Assembly (NCBI RefSeq): GCF_013403925.1
Contig: NZ_JABFDJ010000001.1
Coordinates: forward strand, 186,001 to 250,000
Reading direction: 5' to 3'
DNA from: Winogradskyella wichelsiae
GTDB taxonomy: Bacteria; Bacteroidota; Bacteroidia; Flavobacteriales; Flavobacteriaceae
DNA: 64,000 nucleotides
Within the stretch, counting starts at the first letter, position 1. Every line of letters starts with the position of its first letter. A model generated the notes under the pieces. It did no database searches, was not told the origin of the DNA, and saw only the letters and a list, made by a program, of their open reading frames with translations. The position numbers and the translations under genes are program-made. Below are positions 37,982-46,175 of the stretch, in pieces.

Positions 37982-38773
37982 ATGGAAAAACAAGTACAAA
38001 CCTTTTTAAATTCCGACCTACTTCAGAAGTATTTGGTTGGAGACATTTCCTCAGAAGAGTCTAAAGAAGTCGAGCATTTTATTTCAAATTATCCTGAAGC
38101 AGCAGAAGCTTATGAAAAACTTCAAGATAATTTAGAAATTATTGCGAAAGCTGGCGCTGTAGATTTACCAAAAGATCTTCTCGGAGATATTTTAAATTCT
38201 TTAGATGAATCTAGCGATACTAAAGTGATTCATTTAACACAAGAGCGAAAAACCCCTTGGTACAGTTTTGCTGCGAGTGCAGCAGCAGTAATCTTTGCGG
38301 TAACATCTTTTATGTTTTATCAGAAAAATGAAGAACTTAAAAATGAAAACAACGTTGTAGTAGAAGAAATTTTTGATCTGCGCAGTGACATTCAAAATAA
38401 CAATTCTAAATTAGATGATTTATCTAGAGAGTTATTAAAACTTAACAATCCGGATGCTAAGAAATATGTTATAAATGGTAATGAACGTGCTAAGAACTTA
38501 AAAACCGTAGCTTACATTAATTCTGTTGAAAAAACATCTATGATAGATGTTGTTACACTTCCTCAATTACCGAAAGAACAACAATATCAAATTTGGGCAG
38601 AACTACAAGATAAAATGGTTAATCTAGGTATTCTAGATGAGTCTGACCGTAGGTTAAAACAAATTCCTTACATGGAAGACGCTTTAGCACTTAGTATAAA
38701 AATTGGTACAAAAGGAGATAACGCTAACGAAAACGATACTGAAGTTGCAGAAATTTCTTTAAAAGACAACTAA
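37982..38773 (+). CDS. Membrane anti-sigma factor (RskA-like)
   Basis: About 263 residues from the ATG at 37982; an in-frame TTG two codons upstream is not needed. A cytosolic N-terminal sigma-binding region (about 1-85, YLVGDISSEESKEVEHFI) is followed by a transmembrane helix (about 93-113). Then come a short coiled coil (about 114-150) and a periplasmic RskA-type domain (VTLPQLPKEQQYQIWAEL, and ALSIKIG near the end). I see no HxxxCxxC zinc motif. It presumably holds the upstream sigma factor inactive until cleaved. Confidence 0.9.
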   Translation: MEKQVQTFLNSDLLQKYLVGDISSEESKEVEHFISNYPEAAEAYEKLQDNLEIIAKAGAVDLPKDLLGDILNSLDESSDTKVIHLTQERKTPWYSFAASAAAVIFAVTSFMFYQKNEELKNENNVVVEEIFDLRSDIQNNNSKLDDLSRELLKLNNPDAKKYVINGNERAKNLKTVAYINSVEKTSMIDVVTLPQLPKEQQYQIWAELQDKMVNLGILDESDRRLKQIPYMEDALALSIKIGTKGDNANENDTEVAEISLKDN

Positions 38774-38796
38774 TAAATTATTAGTTAATTAATCCT

Positions 38797-38828
38797 AAAA
38801 GAGGCGCAATATTAATTGTGCCTCTTTT
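38797..38828 (+). terminator. Rho-independent terminator after the anti-sigma gene
   Basis: A 14-base stem (38797-38810 with 38815-38828, one G-T pair) on a 4-base loop, followed by further Ts. Confidence 0.87.
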
Positions 38829-38921
38829 TTTGTTTAAAAAACAATCCCCTTAAAAGCTTATATAATTATTATTTGTGATGAAGTACCAACTAAAGGAACA
38901 TTAAAATAAATGTAAAAGCGT

Positions 38922-38930
38922 TATCTTTGC
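38922..38930 (+). promoter_or_regulatory. -7 element ahead of the small Cys-rich membrane protein
   Basis: TATCTTTGC, identical to the miaB -7 box, 20 bases before the ATG at 38950. No TTTG is present at the -33 spacing. Confidence 0.5.
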
Positions 38931-38949
38931 ATTAAATTCAAGAATTCAG

Positions 38950-39153
38950 ATGAAATTACTCTTACTTACATTAGGATTATTAGCTTTAGCAGTAGCAGGA
39001 ATTGCAATAAAGATTTGGGCAAAGAAAGACGGGAAATTTGCGGGCACTTGTGCGAGTCAAAACCCTATGCTTAATAAAGATGGAGAGGCTTGTGGTTTTT
39101 GTGGAAAATCGCCAGACGAATACAAAGACTGTAGCGAACCTCAACATTCATAA
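38950..39153 (+). CDS. Small membrane protein with four cysteines (NqrM-like layout)
   Basis: 67 residues. One transmembrane helix (about 2-22) is followed by a short domain with Cys34, Cys48, Cys51 and Cys61 (KFAGTCASQN, EACGFCGKS, DCSE). The layout of a single helix, then GTC and a CxxC, recalls NqrM/DUF539, the maturation factor of the Na+-translocating NADH:quinone reductase. The resemblance is partial and I would not name it so without a search. It precedes the glycosyltransferase gene by 6 bases and has its own promoter-like element. Confidence 0.8.
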   Translation: MKLLLLTLGLLALAVAGIAIKIWAKKDGKFAGTCASQNPMLNKDGEACGFCGKSPDEYKDCSEPQHS

Positions 39154-39159
39154 GTATTA

Positions 39160-40272
39160 ATGACTCTTACTTTAATACTATTTTATGCATTTATTGCAGT
39201 AGTTAGTGTTCAAATTATTTATTACCTCAGTTTTCTCTTTTCTTTTGGAATTAAACATGCTGAAACACGCATAAAGAAACACATTCCAATATCTATTATT
39301 ATCTGCGCTAAAAATGAAGCAGAAAATTTAAAGAAAAACATTCCTTTAATATTAAATCAGAACTATTCAAATTTCGAAATTGTTCTTGTTAACGACAGTT
39401 CTTCAGATGATTCATTAGAAATCATGGAAGAGTTTGCCTCTAATTATAATTCTATAAAATTAGTTAATGTTAAAGTAAGTGAAGCATTTTGGGGCAATAA
39501 GAAATACGCACTTACCCTAGGTATTAAAGCCTCTAAACATGAGTTTTTAGTTTTTACGGATGCAGATTGTAAACCAAACTCAAATGAGTGGTTAGCCCAC
39601 TTAAGCAGTCATTTTTCTAATGAAAAATCTATAGTTTTAGGCTATGGAGCCTATGCTAAAAAGAAATTTTCTCTTTTAAACAAACTTATTCGGTTCGAAA
39701 CTGTAATGACAGCCTTACAGTATTTTTCATATGCTAATATGAAATCCCCGTACATGGGAGTTGGCCGTAATATGGCTTACAAAAAAGATTTATTTTTTAA
39801 TAATTGCGGGTTTAGCAGTCATATGTCCATTAAATCTGGAGATGATGATTTATTCATCAATGAAGTCTCTAACCCTTCAAATACAGCCATTTGTTTTACT
39901 AAAGAAAGTTTTACAATATCAGAACCTAAGACATCATTTAAAGCTTGGGTATTACAAAAAAGAAGACACATTAGCACTGCAAAACACTATAAGTCTAAAC
40001 ATAAAATATTGTTAGGCTTATTTTACATAACACAATTGTTATTCTGGATTTTAGGAATCGTATTATGTTTTATTGGATTCTCATGGCTATGGGTTACGAT
40101 TTTAATAATATTGAGGTTTATAATTCAATGGTTTTGTTTTGGGTTCTCTGCTCAAAAACTTAAAGAATCAGATCTCATTTTTTGGATGCCTATTTTAGAA
40201 ATATTACTTGTTACCTCTCAATTAAGTATCTTTATAATTAATTTGATATCTAAACCCAAGCATTGGAAATAA
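39160..40272 (+). CDS. Membrane-anchored glycosyltransferase family 2
   Basis: 370 residues. An N-terminal hydrophobic helix (about 3-27) precedes a GT-A catalytic domain: IIICAKNEAENLKKN, EIVLVNDSSSDDS, VFTDADCKP (metal-binding DxD) and KSGDDDLFINE. A QKRRH motif (Q/RxxRW-like position) comes before two or three C-terminal transmembrane helices. Members add sugars to lipid or polysaccharide acceptors at the membrane; the sugar is not identifiable. Its last 10 bases overlap the next sigma-factor gene. Confidence 0.92.
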   Translation: MTLTLILFYAFIAVVSVQIIYYLSFLFSFGIKHAETRIKKHIPISIIICAKNEAENLKKNIPLILNQNYSNFEIVLVNDSSSDDSLEIMEEFASNYNSIKLVNVKVSEAFWGNKKYALTLGIKASKHEFLVFTDADCKPNSNEWLAHLSSHFSNEKSIVLGYGAYAKKKFSLLNKLIRFETVMTALQYFSYANMKSPYMGVGRNMAYKKDLFFNNCGFSSHMSIKSGDDDLFINEVSNPSNTAICFTKESFTISEPKTSFKAWVLQKRRHISTAKHYKSKHKILLGLFYITQLLFWILGIVLCFIGFSWLWVTILIILRFIIQWFCFGFSAQKLKESDLIFWMPILEILLVTSQLSIFIINLISKPKHWK

Positions 40273-40808
40273 AAGAAGCTATAAGTAAAGCAAAAAACAA
40301 CAATCAAATTGCGTTCAATTTCCTTTTGGATACGTATTGGAATGATGTTTTTGCGTTTCAACTTAAGCGAACTTCTAATGAGAATGATGCAGAAGATATT
40401 ACCATTCAAACTTTCTCTAGAGCTTTTGACAAGATTGAGACTTACAATGAGGATTATAAGTTTAAAACGTGGCTTATTACCATTTCCAAAAATATCCATA
40501 TAGACTTAGTTAGAAAACAAAAACATTCGATTAGAAATACCTCTAAAGATAACGACGACAATTATTTTAATATCGTTGATAATTCACCTACACCTGAAGA
40601 TAAAATTATTACAGAACAAAATTTAGCAAAATTACTCCGAGATATTAAAAAGCTAAAACCACATTATCAAGAAATAATTAACCTTAGATATTTTCAAGAA
40701 TTGAGTTATAAAGAAATTTCAGAAGTACTTAACGAACCTATTAATAATGTTAAAGTAAAACTCTTAAGAGCTAAAAAACTACTCGCTGCTATTATTACAA
40801 AAAGCTAA
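40263..40808 (+). CDS. RNA polymerase sigma factor, ECF type
   Basis: 181 residues from a TTG start (MEIKEAISKAK) inside the end of the glycosyltransferase gene; no ATG fits the N-terminus. Region 2 shows NDVFAFQLKRTSNENDAEDITIQTFSRAFDKI and FKTWLITISKNIHIDLVRK in pieces. Region 4 shows LKPHYQEIINLRYFQELSYKEISEVL and NVKVKLLRAKKLL. There is no anti-sigma gene beside it. Overlap with the glycosyltransferase suggests translational coupling, and the sigma factor may act on envelope genes. Confidence 0.88.
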   Translation: MEIKEAISKAKNNNQIAFNFLLDTYWNDVFAFQLKRTSNENDAEDITIQTFSRAFDKIETYNEDYKFKTWLITISKNIHIDLVRKQKHSIRNTSKDNDDNYFNIVDNSPTPEDKIITEQNLAKLLRDIKKLKPHYQEIINLRYFQELSYKEISEVLNEPINNVKVKLLRAKKLLAAIITKS

Positions 40809-40910
40809 CTCCTAAAGCTTTAGTTAAAGCACTACCTAGTTCTAAATTTTAAGGCGAGATTATTTCAAATTCTTTTACAATTAAAATCATATGCAATACA
40901 ATAAAGTTAA

Positions 40911-40936
40911 GACTATAGTCCCTTTATACTATAAAG
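40911..40936 (+). promoter_or_regulatory. Two adjacent palindromes upstream of lipA (candidate operators)
   Basis: GACTATAGTC (40911-40920) is a perfect 10-base palindrome. One base later CTTTATA-C-TATAAAG (40922-40936) is a perfect 7-1-7 palindrome. They end 19 bases before the lipA -7 box, so a bound protein would overlap the -33 region. The regulator is unknown. Confidence 0.5.
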
Positions 40937-40955
40937 TATTTTAGTATTTACTTTG

Positions 40956-40963
40956 TATCTTTG
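40956..40963 (+). promoter_or_regulatory. -7 element of lipA
   Basis: TATCTTTG, an exact fit to TAnnTTTG, 22 bases before the lipA ATG. The -33 position is occupied by AT-rich sequence next to the palindromes. Confidence 0.5.
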
Positions 40964-40984
40964 TTCTAAGAAATTGATAATTGC

Positions 40985-41857
40985 ATGGAAACTACAGTTG
41001 CTTCAAATATTTTACCAGAAAGAAAACCTAAATGGTTAAGAGTAAAATTACCTACAGGTAAAAAATATACGGAACTTAGATCGCTAGTTGATAAGTATAA
41101 ATTAAATACTATTTGTACATCAGGAAGTTGTCCTAACATGGGAGAATGTTGGGGAGAAGGTACTGCTACGTTTATGATTTTAGGTAATGTATGTACAAGG
41201 TCTTGTGGTTTTTGTGGTGTTAAAACAGGACGACCAGAAACTGTAGATTGGGATGAACCTGAAAAAGTTGCACGTTCTATAAAATTGATGCAAATTAAGC
41301 ATGCCGTTTTAACTAGTGTAGACCGTGATGACCTTAAAGATATGGGAAGCATTATGTGGGCAGAAACAGTAAAAGCTGTTCGCCGCATGAACCCAGAAAC
41401 GACTTTAGAAACACTTATTCCAGATTTTCAAGGTCTAGAAAAACATATTGATCGTATCATTGATGTAGCACCTGAAGTTGTTTCTCATAATATTGAAACT
41501 GTAAGACGCTTAACACGTGATGTAAGAATACAGGCAAAATACGATCGTAGTTTAGGGGTTTTAAAATATTTAAAATCTCAAGGACAGCGCAGAACTAAAT
41601 CTGGCATAATGTTAGGTCTTGGTGAAGAACGAGAAGAAGTGATACAGACGCTTCACGATTTACGAAATAATGATGTAGACGTTGTTACTATTGGGCAATA
41701 TTTGCAACCAAGTAAAAAGCATTTACCTGTAAAATCTTTCATCAATCCCGATCAATTTAAAGAATACGAAGAAATTGGTTTAGAATTAGGATTTAGACAC
41801 GTTGAGAGTAGCGCATTGGTTAGATCATCTTACAAGGCTCAAAAACACATTAATTAA
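40985..41857 (+). CDS. lipA: Lipoyl synthase
   Basis: 290 residues. The LipA-specific auxiliary cluster is [12 protein letters not shown] (Cys44, 49, 55) and the radical SAM cluster is CTRSCGFC (Cys70, 74, 77). The C-terminal RSSYKA serine ligand motif is present. It inserts two sulfurs into protein-bound octanoyl groups to make lipoyl cofactors for pyruvate and 2-oxoglutarate dehydrogenases. The stop codon overlaps the gap ATG by one base (TAATG), pointing to co-translation. Confidence 0.98.
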   Translation: METTVASNILPERKPKWLRVKLPTGKKYTELRSLVDKYKLNTICTSGSCPNMGECWGEGTATFMILGNVCTRSCGFCGVKTGRPETVDWDEPEKVARSIKLMQIKHAVLTSVDRDDLKDMGSIMWAETVKAVRRMNPETTLETLIPDFQGLEKHIDRIIDVAPEVVSHNIETVRRLTRDVRIQAKYDRSLGVLKYLKSQGQRRTKSGIMLGLGEEREEVIQTLHDLRNNDVDVVTIGQYLQPSKKHLPVKSFINPDQFKEYEEIGLELGFRHVESSALVRSSYKAQKHIN

Positions 41858-42840
41858 TGATTACTGTAGCGATTAATGGTTTTGGAAGAATAGGCCGTCG
41901 TGTATTTAGGTTGGCTTTAAATCATCCTCAAATTCAAATTGTAGCTATTAATGATTTAGCAGATACTAGAACCTTAAGTCATCTTCTTAAATATGATAGT
42001 ATTCACGGAGTTTTAAAAGATGAAATTTCATTCGATGAAAAGCATATAATAGTAAACAATACTGCAATTCCGTTATACCGTAAATCACACCCTAAAGATT
42101 TAGATTGGTCTACAGTATCTCCAGATTTTGTTATTGAATCTACAGGTAAATTTAAAACGAAATCAGAATTACAACATCATATTTCAAACGGAGCAAAACG
42201 TGTTATTTTATCTGTGCCTGCGCTTGAAGATGATATAAAAACAATTGTTATAGGGGTTAATGATGATACTATAGATGGTACAGAAACTATTTTATCTAAT
42301 GCATCTTGTACGACCAATAATGCAGCACCAATGATCGCCTTAATAAAAGAACATCTTGGTATAAAGCAAGCCTATATAACAACCATTCACTCATATACTA
42401 CAGATCAAAGCTTACATGACCAACCTCATAAAGATTTAAGACGGGCAAGAGCAGCAGGCCAATCCATAGTACCTACAACAACAGGAGCAGCAAAAGCATT
42501 GACAAAAATTTTTCCTGACCTATCCGACGTAATTGGTGGTTGTGGTATTAGAGTTCCCGTTGCAAATGGCTCTTTAACAGATATTACAATTAATGTTGAA
42601 AAACCAACGTCTATTGCAGAAGTAAATTCAATTTTTAAAAATGCTGCAAAAAATCATTTAAAAGGCATTCTTGAATACACAGAAGACCCCATAGTATCTA
42701 TTGATATTGTTGGAAATTCCCACTCTTGTATTTTTGATGCTCAAATGACCTCTGTTATTGGCAACATGGTAAAAATAGTAGGCTGGTATGATAATGAGAC
42801 GGGCTATAGTTCAAGAATTTTGGACTTGATTAGCGATTAA
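41857..42840 (+). CDS. gap: Glyceraldehyde-3-phosphate dehydrogenase, type I
   Basis: 327 residues. The Rossmann start AINGFGRIGRRVFRLAL is typical. The catalytic cysteine is in SNASCTTNNAAPM and its partner His is in TTIHSYTTDQ. The phosphate site RRARAAGQSIVPTTTGAAKAL and the final WYDNETGYSSR are typical. It interconverts GAP and 1,3-bisphosphoglycerate. Translational coupling to lipA is unusual for a glycolytic gene; flavobacteria often carry a second GAPDH, so this may be the gluconeogenic or specialised copy. Confidence 0.95.
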   Translation: MITVAINGFGRIGRRVFRLALNHPQIQIVAINDLADTRTLSHLLKYDSIHGVLKDEISFDEKHIIVNNTAIPLYRKSHPKDLDWSTVSPDFVIESTGKFKTKSELQHHISNGAKRVILSVPALEDDIKTIVIGVNDDTIDGTETILSNASCTTNNAAPMIALIKEHLGIKQAYITTIHSYTTDQSLHDQPHKDLRRARAAGQSIVPTTTGAAKALTKIFPDLSDVIGGCGIRVPVANGSLTDITINVEKPTSIAEVNSIFKNAAKNHLKGILEYTEDPIVSIDIVGNSHSCIFDAQMTSVIGNMVKIVGWYDNETGYSSRILDLISD

Positions 42841-42902
42841 TCGGACAAAAAATAACTTTTGCCGAATAAATAATTATATTTGTTTAAATTAAACCGAGCT
42901 GA

Positions 42903-45143
42903 ATGTCTCTTATCAAACATTGCCTATTTATCACACTAACCTTTTACTGCATAATCAGTTACGGACAACAAGAAGGTGTAATAGATAATGAGATGCTCTC
43001 CCTTAGACTTCTCGAACGTATCAATCAAGCAAAGTCAGATAGTGATCGTGGTAAATATCATAACGCTTTAGAAAACTTAGATGAAGCGTTAAGTATTGCC
43101 TTAAAAATTGAAGACCAATCTAACTTAGGTAAAATTTACACTAAAATATCAAAAATTCAATTCTTAGTTGGGGAAAAAGATAAAGCCGACGTTTCTATAA
43201 AAAAAGCCATGCAGATTCAACGAGACATCGATGATTATGGCAACCTAGCAATTGCCTATAATATAAAAGGTGTAATGCATAGCACACAGAATGAATATGA
43301 AGATGCTTTAGAATATTTTAACTCTGCTAAAGGCCTCTTTGAACAAGAAAATTTAGAGGAGTACACTTCAGATGTTTTATTAAATGAAGCAAAAATATAT
43401 ATTCAACAAAACCGATTAGAAGAAGCAAAATTCAACTTAGAAAAGACTATTATTTTAGCAAAAAAATACAATCAATTAAATCGTCTAAGTGCTGCTTTAA
43501 TATATAGCGCAAAAGTTTATTTAGCTTTAGGAAATACTAAAATAGCATTATCTCAAGTTGAAGAAGGTTTGGAAATAGCGCAAGACAACAATATCATTCA
43601 AGATAAAAATGAAGCTTATTTAACTTTAAGTGATATTCACGAAAAAAATGAAGATTATAAAAATTCTCATTTATACATTAAAAAACATATTCACTTATCA
43701 GACTCTATTTTAAATGTAACTAGGGAAAACTTAGATATTGAAGCCTCTGGTGAATCAATTAATAATTATAAAGAAGCACAAAACGCACAGCTAAAAGCTC
43801 AGATTGATGAAGTAAGTGCAGAAAGTGCCTTTATAAGAATTACAACGATACTGAGTATTGCTTTAATTACAATACTCTCATTACTCACCTTATCATTGTA
43901 TAAAAACAACAATATAAGACTGAACACCAACACAATGCTTCATAAAAAAAATGACGAACTTATTCTTGCTAAAGAAAAAGCCGAGTTAGCATCAAAAACA
44001 AAAGCAAACTTTTTATCTACAGTTACCCACGAGTTAAGGACACCATTATACGCTGTAACAGGTCTTACCAATATGTTGTTAGATGAAGACCCTAAACCGC
44101 ATCAATTATCTCATTTAAAGTCTTTAAAATTCTCTGGAGATTATTTACTTACTTTCATTAACGATATTCTTCAAATAAATAAAATTGAAGCCAATAAAGT
44201 TGAAGTAGATCCAGAGCACTTTAATTTAAGAAATAAATTAGAAAATGTAATCTCAGCACTTAGCAACTCTGCAAACAACCAGGATACAAAAATTCATTTT
44301 GAATATGAAAATGGTATACCTGAAACATTTATAGGAGATCAATTAAAAATCTCTCAAATTTTAATCAATCTACTTGGTAATGCTATTAAATTCACGAAAG
44401 ATGGAGATATTTGGGTAAGGACGTACAAAATTGACAAAAAAGATAACATTTATTATCTTCGTTTTGAAATCGAAGATAATGGTATAGGTATTACAAAAGA
44501 AAAGCAGAATCACATGTTTGAGAGTTTCTCTCAGGGTTCGGTACAAATTAATAGAAAATATGGCGGAACAGGTTTAGGTTTATCGATTGTTAAAGGACTT
44601 ATTCAGATCCTTAAAGGAAAAATTTACTTGAAGAGTGAACTTGGAAAAGGCACAACATTCTTTTTTGAAATTCCTTTGGAGTATGATAAAAATGTAGACA
44701 AAACTGAAGTTGTAGAAGTTATAAAAGCAAATAAAATGGAAAGTTTAGATTTAAGCAATGTTAAAATTCTTATTGTAGAAGATAACAAGATTAATCAAAT
44801 GATTACTAAGAAGATCCTTAATAAAATGAACCTCAATTGCGATGTCGTTGATAATGGTGAAGATGCTGTAGAAATTGTAAAAACAACGAATTATGATATT
44901 GTTTTAATGGATATACATATGCCTGGAATTAGTGGATTAGAAGCTACTAAAATGATTAGAGCATTTGATAAAAAAATAACCATATTTGCTTTAACTGCGG
45001 TAACTCTCGAAGATAAAATGCACGAATTTGGTGATGCTGGTTTTGACGATATTATATCTAAACCATTTAAGCAAGATGACTTTGAAGACAAGTTACATGC
45101 CGCTCTTACTGGAGAAAAAATTGTCTCCAGCTTCTTTAGTTAA
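42903..45143 (+). CDS. Hybrid sensor histidine kinase with TPR sensor and receiver domain
   Basis: 746 residues. A signal sequence (1-21) precedes about six periplasmic tetratricopeptide-like helix pairs (about 45-270). A transmembrane helix (about 312-333) and coiled coil lead to the HisKA domain with His376 (VTHELRTPLYA). The ATPase has the N box NLLGNAIKFTKDG (Asn493), DNGIGI (525-530) and GTGLGLS. A C-terminal receiver domain (about 619-740) has phosphoacceptor Asp670 in VLMDIHMPG. No output DNA-binding domain is present. TATATTTG about 20 bases upstream may be the -7 box. The last 8 bases overlap convergently with lpxK. Confidence 0.95.
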   Translation: MSLIKHCLFITLTFYCIISYGQQEGVIDNEMLSLRLLERINQAKSDSDRGKYHNALENLDEALSIALKIEDQSNLGKIYTKISKIQFLVGEKDKADVSIKKAMQIQRDIDDYGNLAIAYNIKGVMHSTQNEYEDALEYFNSAKGLFEQENLEEYTSDVLLNEAKIYIQQNRLEEAKFNLEKTIILAKKYNQLNRLSAALIYSAKVYLALGNTKIALSQVEEGLEIAQDNNIIQDKNEAYLTLSDIHEKNEDYKNSHLYIKKHIHLSDSILNVTRENLDIEASGESINNYKEAQNAQLKAQIDEVSAESAFIRITTILSIALITILSLLTLSLYKNNNIRLNTNTMLHKKNDELILAKEKAELASKTKANFLSTVTHELRTPLYAVTGLTNMLLDEDPKPHQLSHLKSLKFSGDYLLTFINDILQINKIEANKVEVDPEHFNLRNKLENVISALSNSANNQDTKIHFEYENGIPETFIGDQLKISQILINLLGNAIKFTKDGDIWVRTYKIDKKDNIYYLRFEIEDNGIGITKEKQNHMFESFSQGSVQINRKYGGTGLGLSIVKGLIQILKGKIYLKSELGKGTTFFFEIPLEYDKNVDKTEVVEVIKANKMESLDLSNVKILIVEDNKINQMITKKILNKMNLNCDVVDNGEDAVEIVKTTNYDIVLMDIHMPGISGLEATKMIRAFDKKITIFALTAVTLEDKMHEFGDAGFDDIISKPFKQDDFEDKLHAALTGEKIVSSFFS

Positions 45144-46134
45144 CAAACTGCTGTACTGCTGCATTAAATTGAGCAGACCTATCTATTTTTATTTCAATAG
45201 GTAAATAGTATAATTTGCCATTTAAACTTTTATAATCCTTTAACCTCACGTAATCTTTCTCAGTTGTAATCACCAGTCCTTTTGATTCTAGGTTATTAAT
45301 ATCAGAAGCTTTAAAATCATAATGATCATTAAATTCCAAATGATCAAACTCTAATTCTTTTTCTGTTAAAAAATCAACCAAAGGTTTAGCGTTAGCAATA
45401 CCTGTAACCAACGTAAATTTTGGTAACGCAGATAATTCTAATGCTTCAAATTCAGATTTCACTTGAGGTGCATAATCGATATAACTAAAAAACAATTGCT
45501 GATTTCTACTTAATTTTAATCTTGAAGTTATCTCTTGTTTCTCTAGCGCTGTAATCCCTTTATCACATTTAGTCACCACAATTAAATCTGCACGATTAGC
45601 GGCAGATCGCGGTTCTCGCAAATTTCCTGTAGGCAGAACGATGTCTTTATAGTATAAATTATTATAAGCTGTTAAAAGCACATTAAACCCTGCTTCTACT
45701 TTTCTGTGCTGATAAGCATCATCTAATAATACAACGTCAGGTTTTACATCTAATGTTCTCAATTGCTCAATACCATTCTGCCGATTAGCATCTACGGCTA
45801 CAATTACATCGTTAAACTTTCTATGGAACTGAAAAGGTTCATCTCCAATAGTATCTGCAGTGGCTCTTTCATCGGCTAATACAAAACCTTCTGTTTTACG
45901 CTTATAGCCTCGACTTAAGGTTGCTAATTCTTTTTCATCCTTTAACAATCGAATTAAATACTCTATCATCGGCGTTTTCCCAGTACCACCTGTACTAAGG
46001 TTACCGACGCAAATCACAGGAAAATCATAAGATTTAGACGTTTTTAATCCAACATCAAACAACCAATTCCGAAACCAAGTAATGAGGTAATAAATTGGTA
46101 CTATAGGAAACAATATGATGCGGATAAACTTCAC
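45136..46134 (-). CDS. lpxK: Tetraacyldisaccharide 4'-kinase
   Basis: 332 residues. A short N-terminal membrane helix (about 4-20) is followed by the P-loop GGTGKTP (49-55) in the LpxK-specific context VGNLSTGGTGKTPMIEYL. LSRGYKRKTEGF and LLDDAYQHRKVEAG, family-diagnostic segments, follow. It phosphorylates the lipid A disaccharide precursor at the 4' position on the inner membrane. It is divergent from the Nif3-like gene and overlaps the end of the sensor-kinase gene. Confidence 0.97.
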   Translation of the reverse strand: MKFIRIILFPIVPIYYLITWFRNWLFDVGLKTSKSYDFPVICVGNLSTGGTGKTPMIEYLIRLLKDEKELATLSRGYKRKTEGFVLADERATADTIGDEPFQFHRKFNDVIVAVDANRQNGIEQLRTLDVKPDVVLLDDAYQHRKVEAGFNVLLTAYNNLYYKDIVLPTGNLREPRSAANRADLIVVTKCDKGITALEKQEITSRLKLSRNQQLFFSYIDYAPQVKSEFEALELSALPKFTLVTGIANAKPLVDFLTEKELEFDHLEFNDHYDFKASDINNLESKGLVITTEKDYVRLKDYKSLNGKLYYLPIEIKIDRSAQFNAAVQQFVN

Positions 46135-46150
46135 GACGGCTAAATTATAT

Positions 46151-46158
46151 TATTTTTG
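46151..46158 (+). promoter_or_regulatory. -7 element ahead of the Nif3-like gene
   Basis: TATTTTTG, an exact fit to TAnnTTTG, 17 bases before the ATG, in the short divergent gap with lpxK. Confidence 0.4.
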
Positions 46159-46175
46159 AAAACAAATATACACTT

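Noticed and set aside
42858..42882. TTTG...TATATTTG as a full promoter of the hybrid sensor kinase
   Set aside because: The spacing is only 13 bases, too short for a -33/-7 pair; only the -7-like box may be real.
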